Source of the DNA: Deltaproteobacteria bacterium
GTDB lineage: Bacteria; Myxococcota; Kuafuiibacteriia; Kuafuiibacteriales; Kuafuiibacteriaceae
Assembly (NCBI GenBank): GCA_020632995.1
Contig: JACKEN010000001.1
Coordinates: forward strand, 1,768,001-1,832,000
Reading direction: 5' to 3'
Length of the DNA: 64,000 bases
The position numbers and the translations under genes were made by a program. The first letter of the stretch is position 1. Each line of letters begins with the position of its first letter. The notes under the pieces are model-generated. The model made no database searches, was not told where the DNA came from, and worked only from the letters and a program-made list of their open reading frames with translations. Shown piece after piece: positions 59,738 to 64,000 of this stretch.

Positions 59738-61717
59738 ATGGCCTCCGCCGAGGACACCGTCCAGCGGATCGGGCGGTACGAGATCGTCCGCAAGATCGCC
59801 ACCGGCGGGATGGCGGAGCTCTACCTGGGCCGCTTCACCGGGCCCGGGGGCTTCGAGAAGCGCTGCGCCCTCAAGCGCATCCTCCCCCAGTTCGCCGCGG
59901 ACCAGACCTTCCAGCGGATGTTCCAGAACGAAGCCCGCGTCACCGCGATGTTCGACCACCCCAACGTGGTCCAGGTCTTCGAGCTGGGGCAGGACGACAA
60001 GGGCCAGTTCTACATCGCGATGGAGCTGGTGAACGGCATGAACCTGCGCCAGCTCATGCAGCTGGCCCGCGACACCGGGCAGGCCATCCCCCCCGAGCTC
60101 GCCGCGTTCATGATGGTGCAGGCCCTCGACGGTCTGGCCTACGCCCACGCGTTCCGGGATCCCGACAGCGGTGAACCGCTCCACCTGGTCCACCGCGACA
60201 TTTCCCCCCAGAACATCCTCGTCTCCTACGAGGGCGCGGTGAAGCTGGTGGACTTCGGCATCGTGAAGGGCTCGTCGATCAGCGGCGAGACCCAGGCGGG
60301 CATGCTGAAGGGCAAGGTGGCCTACATGTCGCCGGAGCAGGCCTCCGGCGAGCCGATCGACGGGCGCTCCGACCTGTTCTCGATCGGGGTCTGCTTCTAC
60401 GAGCTGGTGGCCGGGCACCGCCCCTTCCAGGGCGCCAACGACATCATGACGTTGAAGTCCATCCTCGACGACCCGCCCACCCCGGTCACGCACTACGTCC
60501 CCGACCTGGCCAACGGCATCGAGCACGCCATCCACCGCGCGCTCGCCAAGTTCCCCGATCAACGCTACGCGTCAGCGCGGGACTTCCACCTCGAGCTGCA
60601 ACACGTCCTGCGCGACTGCCCCACCCCGCTCGGGCGGCACGTGGTGGCCGACTACATCCGCGCCCTCACCGAGGGCGACACCGTGACCTTCGACGCCACC
60701 CGCCTGCGGATCCCGCGGGGCGCCCGCTCGGTCGGCTTCGCCTTCGGTCGGGAGGCTCCGGTCCTCGGCAGCGCCCCCCCGCCCTCGAGCGCCAGCTGGC
60801 CCCCGGTGGCCGGCGCACCCCCGCACCTCGCGCCGTCCGCCCCACCCGCCGCCGCGGGCGCCGCGCTGAGCTACGACGCCCCGCCCGCCGCGCCGGCCCT
60901 CGACCACACCCCGATGCCGCTGGACGAGAGCCTGGACGGCACGTCCGAGATGCTGCGGCAAGCTGGCCTGCCGCAGAAGAGCCGGCACCCCCTGCTGTGG
61001 TGGGGCCTCTTCCTCGTCTCGGCCGCGGTGGGCGCGCTCGGGGTGGGCTGGGTGCTCCACAACAAGGCGGAGGAGGTGGTCCTGGTCGAGCCGATGCCCA
61101 CCAGCCGCCTGGTGGAGATGGACGACCCGACCCCGCTCCCCGAGGCCCCGCAGGTGGACGCGCCGCCCGCCGACGACCCTCCACCCGCGGTGGAGCCGCG
61201 CGCGGCCCGGGTGGAGCCACCGCCACCGACGGTGCGCCCGGATCCGAACACCCGGCGCCGACGGCGGCGCACCACCACCTCGGCTGCGACGGAGCCCTCG
61301 GCGCCCGCGGCGGTCACCGGGCACCTCTCCCTCAGCTCGATCCCCGCCGGCCTCCAAGTGAGCCTGGACGGCAAGGCCCTTGGCACCACCCCGCTCGAGA
61401 AGGACCTCCCCCCGGGCACCCACACCCTGAAGGTCACCAGCAAGCCGCTCGGCATCCGCCGCTCGGTGGTGGTGACGGTGACCGCGGACGGGCTCAGCAC
61501 CGAGCGCCTGCAGGTCGGTCGGGGGAGCCTGAACGTCGTCTCCCGTCCGTGGGCCGAGGTCTACGTGAACGGCGTCCACAAGGGGAAGACGCCGATCACC
61601 GTCCCCGCCTACGAGGGTCGCCAGGAGGTGAAGCTTGTCGCGGAGGACGGCCAGGAGCGCATCCAGGTCATCCACGTGAAGCCGGACGTCGAGGAGCTGA
61701 TCCGGGTCCGCTTCTAG
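59738..61717 (+). CDS. Transmembrane Ser/Thr protein kinase with PEGA-like C-terminal repeats
   Basis: 659 residues from ATG 59738. Kinase domain about 10-285: IATGGMAELYLGRF loop, CALKRI, HRDISPQNILVS, DFGIVKG, MSPEQASGEPIDGRSDLFSIGV; all catalytic residues are present. A Pro/Ala linker leads to one transmembrane helix (about 425-445, LLWWGLFLVSAAVGALGVGWVL). An Arg-rich stretch follows, then two PEGA-like beta units (GHLSLSSIPAGLQVSLDGKAL; GSLNVVSRPWAEVYVNGVHKG) ending IRVRF. An active inner-membrane kinase with a periplasmic sensor is the likely form. Potential partners in the window are the FHA protein and the pseudokinase. Confidence 0.93.
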   Translation: MASAEDTVQRIGRYEIVRKIATGGMAELYLGRFTGPGGFEKRCALKRILPQFAADQTFQRMFQNEARVTAMFDHPNVVQVFELGQDDKGQFYIAMELVNGMNLRQLMQLARDTGQAIPPELAAFMMVQALDGLAYAHAFRDPDSGEPLHLVHRDISPQNILVSYEGAVKLVDFGIVKGSSISGETQAGMLKGKVAYMSPEQASGEPIDGRSDLFSIGVCFYELVAGHRPFQGANDIMTLKSILDDPPTPVTHYVPDLANGIEHAIHRALAKFPDQRYASARDFHLELQHVLRDCPTPLGRHVVADYIRALTEGDTVTFDATRLRIPRGARSVGFAFGREAPVLGSAPPPSSASWPPVAGAPPHLAPSAPPAAAGAALSYDAPPAAPALDHTPMPLDESLDGTSEMLRQAGLPQKSRHPLLWWGLFLVSAAVGALGVGWVLHNKAEEVVLVEPMPTSRLVEMDDPTPLPEAPQVDAPPADDPPPAVEPRAARVEPPPPTVRPDPNTRRRRRRTTTSAATEPSAPAAVTGHLSLSSIPAGLQVSLDGKALGTTPLEKDLPPGTHTLKVTSKPLGIRRSVVVTVTADGLSTERLQVGRGSLNVVSRPWAEVYVNGVHKGKTPITVPAYEGRQEVKLVAEDGQERIQVIHVKPDVEELIRVRF

Positions 61718-61719
61718 GG

Positions 61720-61735
61720 CGCAAGTGAGCTTGCG
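61720..61735. terminator. Hairpin between convergent genes (also a GCAA-N6-TTGC element)
   Basis: CGCAAG-TGAG-CTTGCG fills the 18-base gap between the kinase stop and the lipoprotein stop. It is a 6-bp hairpin and at the same time a perfect copy of the iterated palindrome. Confidence 0.45.
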
Positions 61736-62149
61736 TTAGAAGGTATCGAGGGTCAGGTCGACGCTGGCCCGCTTGCCCTCTTCGATGATCAGCGGCGTGG
61801 CCTGACAGCCGAACGCCACCGCCCGCCCCGCGCCATCGAAGCCCCACGCCACCGCGGTGTACGTGTCGGGCACGATGGACAGGATCTCGCCCCCGCCCTG
61901 CCCGGCGCCGGACAGCACGGCGAAGGTGCGCTGGTAGACGCCGAGCACGTTGGGGCCGGAGAGCTCGATCACCGTGCAGTCCTCGACCCCGGCGAAGAGG
62001 GACAGCCGCACCGTCTCGACCTCCGCCTCGAGGGCCCGGGAGGTGATCGCCAGGCCGAGCTCCACCGGCGTGGTGGGCTCCGGCCCGCCACAGGCCGACA
62101 GGGTGGCCAGCGCGACCGCGGCGAGGAGCGAAGTGCGCGGCAGGCTCAT
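61736..62149 (-). CDS. Small putative lipoprotein
   Basis: 137 residues from ATG 62149, overlapping the stop of the upstream gene by 4 nt. Signal MSLPRTSLLAAVALATLSAC with lipobox LSAC. The mature part is a small beta domain (VELGLAITSRALEAEVETVRLSLFAGVEDCTVIELSG) with two Cys, perhaps a disulfide. Family not recognised. It pairs with the TPR-like membrane protein upstream. Confidence 0.78.
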   Translation of the reverse strand: MSLPRTSLLAAVALATLSACGGPEPTTPVELGLAITSRALEAEVETVRLSLFAGVEDCTVIELSGPNVLGVYQRTFAVLSGAGQGGGEILSIVPDTYTAVAWGFDGAGRAVAFGCQATPLIIEEGKRASVDLTLDTF

Positions 62150-62850
62150 CGGATCACCACGTCGAGGCAGCCGCCGCCGGTCGGGCCACACTCGCCCTCT
62201 GCGCCACCGCGGCCCGCCAACAAGACGCCAGCGACCACGCCGCCCACGACCGCGACCCCGGCCCCGATCCCCACCCAGAGCCACGGGCTTGTGCCCCCGT
62301 CATCGTCCTCGGGCGGGGGCGCGGGCGTCACCGCCTCGGGCGGGGGCGACGCGGGGGGCTCGGTCTGGGTAGGCGGTGGCGGCGCCACGGTGATGGTCGG
62401 CGGTGGGGGCGGCGGTCGCGGCTGCGCCTTCGCCCGCACCGCGTCCATCGCCGCGATGGTCTTGGGCGAGGTGCCGTCGGGGGCGGCGGCGCTCTTGTCG
62501 AGGCCAAACGCCTTGAGCCAGGCCGCGTCGGCCGCCGCGGCGTCCCCGAGCTCGAACTCCAGCATCCCGAGGTACAGGAAGGCGCGGGCCCGCCCCCCGC
62601 TCGACAGGTCCGAGGCGGCAGCGGCGGCCTCGAGTCGCTCCCGGGCCCGCTCGAGGTCGAGGTTCTCGTAGAACGCGATCCCGTCCTCGAGGTCTCGCTG
62701 GCCGTCGGCCAGGGCGGCGGGGGACCACAGTGCGGCCAGGGCCACCGCGCCGAGCCACGCGCCGACTCGGGCCGGACGGCGCGGAGCCGCGCGGGAAGGC
62801 CGAGGGGCGCTCATCGAGCCGAGCCTCGCCCAAACGTGGAGCGGTTTCAA
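62146..62850 (-). CDS. Exported TPR-like protein with Pro-rich linker and membrane helix
   Basis: 234 residues; the internal Met at 62814 (MSAPRPSRAAPRRPARVG) may be the real start. Signal-like hydrophobic segment (WLGAVALAALWSPAALA), then a helical TPR-like region (DLEDGIAFYENLDLERARERLEAAA...FLYLGMLEFELGDAAAADAAW). A Pro-rich linker follows and a second transmembrane helix (WLWVGIGAGVAVVGGVVAGVLLAG) near the C-terminus. The layout is common in myxobacterial kinase-associated membrane proteins. It overlaps the lipoprotein gene by 4 nt. Confidence 0.78.
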   Translation of the reverse strand: MKPLHVWARLGSMSAPRPSRAAPRRPARVGAWLGAVALAALWSPAALADGQRDLEDGIAFYENLDLERARERLEAAAAASDLSSGGRARAFLYLGMLEFELGDAAAADAAWLKAFGLDKSAAAPDGTSPKTIAAMDAVRAKAQPRPPPPPPTITVAPPPPTQTEPPASPPPEAVTPAPPPEDDDGGTSPWLWVGIGAGVAVVGGVVAGVLLAGRGGAEGECGPTGGGCLDVVIR

Positions 62851-62938
62851 CCGTCGGACCCCTTCGACTACACCGTGAAGGCGTACCGCCGCACCGGCGA
62901 CAGCGGCCGCGGTGCGTGCTCGAGGTGGAGCAACAGGC

Positions 62939-63220
62939 TCAGGCCAGCGCGGCCTTGAGGCGCTTCTCGATCGAGGCTTGGAGCTTGTCGGGCTTGATGC
63001 CCGCCATCTTGGCCATCATCCCCAGCTTCACCGTGACGGTGACGGAGCTGGGGGTGACCTTGACGTCGCCGGACGCGCCGGTCCCCTTGATGTCGGCCCT
63101 ATCACCCTGCCAGTCCAGCTTCATGCCGTACTTGCTGATGTCGGCCTCGAAGGCCTTCAGGCGGCTCTTCACCTCGTCAGAGGGCAGAGCGTGCGACTCG
63201 GTGACGACGACGTCGCTCAT
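62939..63220 (-). CDS. Polyhydroxyalkanoic acid system (PHA granule region) family protein
   Basis: 93 residues, close to the usual length of the family (Pfam PHA_gran_rgn). The order of elements agrees: an N-terminal helix (VKSRLKAFEADISKYGMKLDWQGDRADIKG), beta strands with TVTVKLGMMAKM, and a C-terminal amphipathic helix (KLQASIEKRLKAALA). No PHA synthesis genes are in view. It lies just downstream of rpmG and is probably cotranscribed with it. Confidence 0.75.
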   Translation of the reverse strand: MSDVVVTESHALPSDEVKSRLKAFEADISKYGMKLDWQGDRADIKGTGASGDVKVTPSSVTVTVKLGMMAKMAGIKPDKLQASIEKRLKAALA

Positions 63221-63229
63221 ATGGACCTC

Positions 63230-63397
63230 TTACTTCAGCTTCTTCTCGACGAAGAGCACGTGCTTCCGAATCTTCGGGTCGTACTTCTTCAGCTCGAGCT
63301 TGTTGGTCATCGTCCGGCGGTTCTTGCTGGTGACGTAGAACGTCCCAGTCCCCGCGGACGACTCCAGCTTGATCAACTCACGGCCAGCCTTCGCCAT
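63230..63397 (-). CDS. rpmG: 50S ribosomal protein L33
   Basis: 55 residues: MAKAGRELIKLESSAGTGTF, then YVTSKNRRTMTNKLELKKYD and PKIRKHVLFVEKKLK. This is full-length L33 and includes the conserved YxTxKN block and KYDP. The Cys pairs of zinc-binding L33 are absent, so it is the zinc-independent type. It sits 9 bases upstream of the PHA-region gene. Confidence 0.96.
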   Translation of the reverse strand: MAKAGRELIKLESSAGTGTFYVTSKNRRTMTNKLELKKYDPKIRKHVLFVEKKLK

Positions 63398-63447
63398 AGG
63401 AGCCAGGTCCCTACAGCAGGCTGGGCGACCCGATCAACATAAAACAA

Positions 63448-64000
63448 TCACGGGGTGCCGGGGCCCAGGCTCGCCACGAGCCGCACCGCGGGCGCCTTGC
63501 CCCGGGGCTTGCGCACCTCGCCGACCTCCCAGGCGCCGAGGGCGTCCTTCAGCGCCGCCGCCTTCCTGGGCGTCACCGCGATCAGGAGCCCGCCGCTGGT
63601 CTGGGGATCCGCGGCCAGCCGCACCGCCGCCTCCGGGACCCCCTTCCCCACCACCAGCCCCCGGCCGTAGCCCTTCAGGTTGGCGTTCGTGGTGCCGGGG
63701 AAGATGCCCTCGGCCAGGTAGCCCTCCACCCCGGGCAGGGCCGGGATTTGGGAGGCATCGAGCACCATGTCCACCTTCGATCCCCGGGCCACATTGAGGG
63801 CATGCCCCACCAAACCGAACCCGGTCACGTCGGTGGCGCACCGCACCCCGACCTCGACCATGCGCTGGGCCGCCCGCTGGTTGAGGGCGACCATGTTCGC
63901 CACCAGGGCCCGGGTCTCGGCCGCGGTGCGGCGCTCGGCCTTCATCGCCTGGTAGAGGACCCCGGTCCCGAGGGCCTTCGTCAGGAGCAACCGATCGCCG
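63448..64000 (-). CDS. selD: Selenophosphate synthase SelD (5' part beyond window)
   Basis: About 184 C-terminal codons run in from the right edge; the normal protein has about 345. Visible motifs: GDRLLLTKALGTGVLYQAMK, ATDVTGFGLVGHALNVARGS and LAADPQTSGGLLIAV, all diagnostic of SelD. The N-terminal Cys/Sec and Lys of the active site lie outside the window. SelD makes selenophosphate for selenocysteine and selenouridine, so the organism probably uses selenium. Confidence 0.94.
   Translation of the reverse strand, partial: GDRLLLTKALGTGVLYQAMKAERRTAAETRALVANMVALNQRAAQRMVEVGVRCATDVTGFGLVGHALNVARGSKVDMVLDASQIPALPGVEGYLAEGIFPGTTNANLKGYGRGLVVGKGVPEAAVRLAADPQTSGGLLIAVTPRKAAALKDALGAWEVGEVRKPRGKAPAVRLVASLGPGTP

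Overview
The window is very GC-rich and has the gene content of a Myxococcota (myxobacterial or related) chromosome. Evidence for this: two eukaryotic-type Ser/Thr kinases with HRDISPxN loops, one PEGA-domain pseudokinase, an FHA protein, a large M64-type secreted protease with slime-mould-type Cys repeats, many lipoproteins with LxAC lipoboxes, Lol lipoprotein-export genes, and a solitary rpsD. The phylum is an inference from gene content. No 16S rRNA gene or other decisive marker is present.

Layout. 1-7.3 kb: envelope and secreted proteins (an M64 protease running off the left edge, lipoproteins, a barrel-like protein). 7.4-11.9 kb: a lysS-lolC/E-lolD operon. 12-13.7 kb: ettA. 13.7-16.7 kb: a hybrid histidine kinase broken by two frameshifts and a Ser/Thr kinase with zinc ribbons. 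16.7-20.3 kb: the widely conserved block recR-ybaB-dnaX-SRP RNA, followed by tRNA-Ser(GGA). 20.3-23.4 kb: a small accessory-looking stretch with a duplicated tRNA 3' end, a Cys-rich exported peptide gene, and genes of unknown function. 23.4-30.9 kb: tadA, a tandem Usp protein, a TolC/HlyD/ABC export operon whose ABC protein has a degenerate ATPase domain, a YdeI-like protein and a CARDB/DUF11-like secreted protein. 31-34.7 kb: a 2-oxoacid dehydrogenase (E1 alpha, E1 beta, and divergent E2). 34.7-37.3 kb: an FHA protein and rpsD. 37.4-44.3 kb: a pseudokinase-PEGA protein, several small unknown genes and an OmpA-like lipoprotein. 43.8-50.9 kb: a tightly overlapping DUF58-transglutaminase-MoxR-TPR-lipoprotein operon. 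51-58 kb: a DUF885 peptidase, oligopeptidase B, an ABC exporter and a metallophosphoesterase. 58-64 kb: a Gly/Asn/Gln-rich protein, a second Ser/Thr kinase with PEGA-like repeats, a lipoprotein/TPR-like pair, a PHA-region protein, rpmG, and selD running off the right edge.

Across the window, the interrupted palindrome GCAA-N6-TTGC recurs 17 times as a perfect match, against about 0.5 expected from base composition. It lies inside unrelated genes on both strands and in spacers, and is the most unusual signal I found. Many genes overlap by 4-8 nt (ATGA/GTGA type), so the minus-strand blocks are probably cotranscribed. Two loci, the histidine kinase and dnaX, need frame changes to be read through. 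dnaX is essential, so either the sequence has indel errors in GC-repeats or decoding is unusual.
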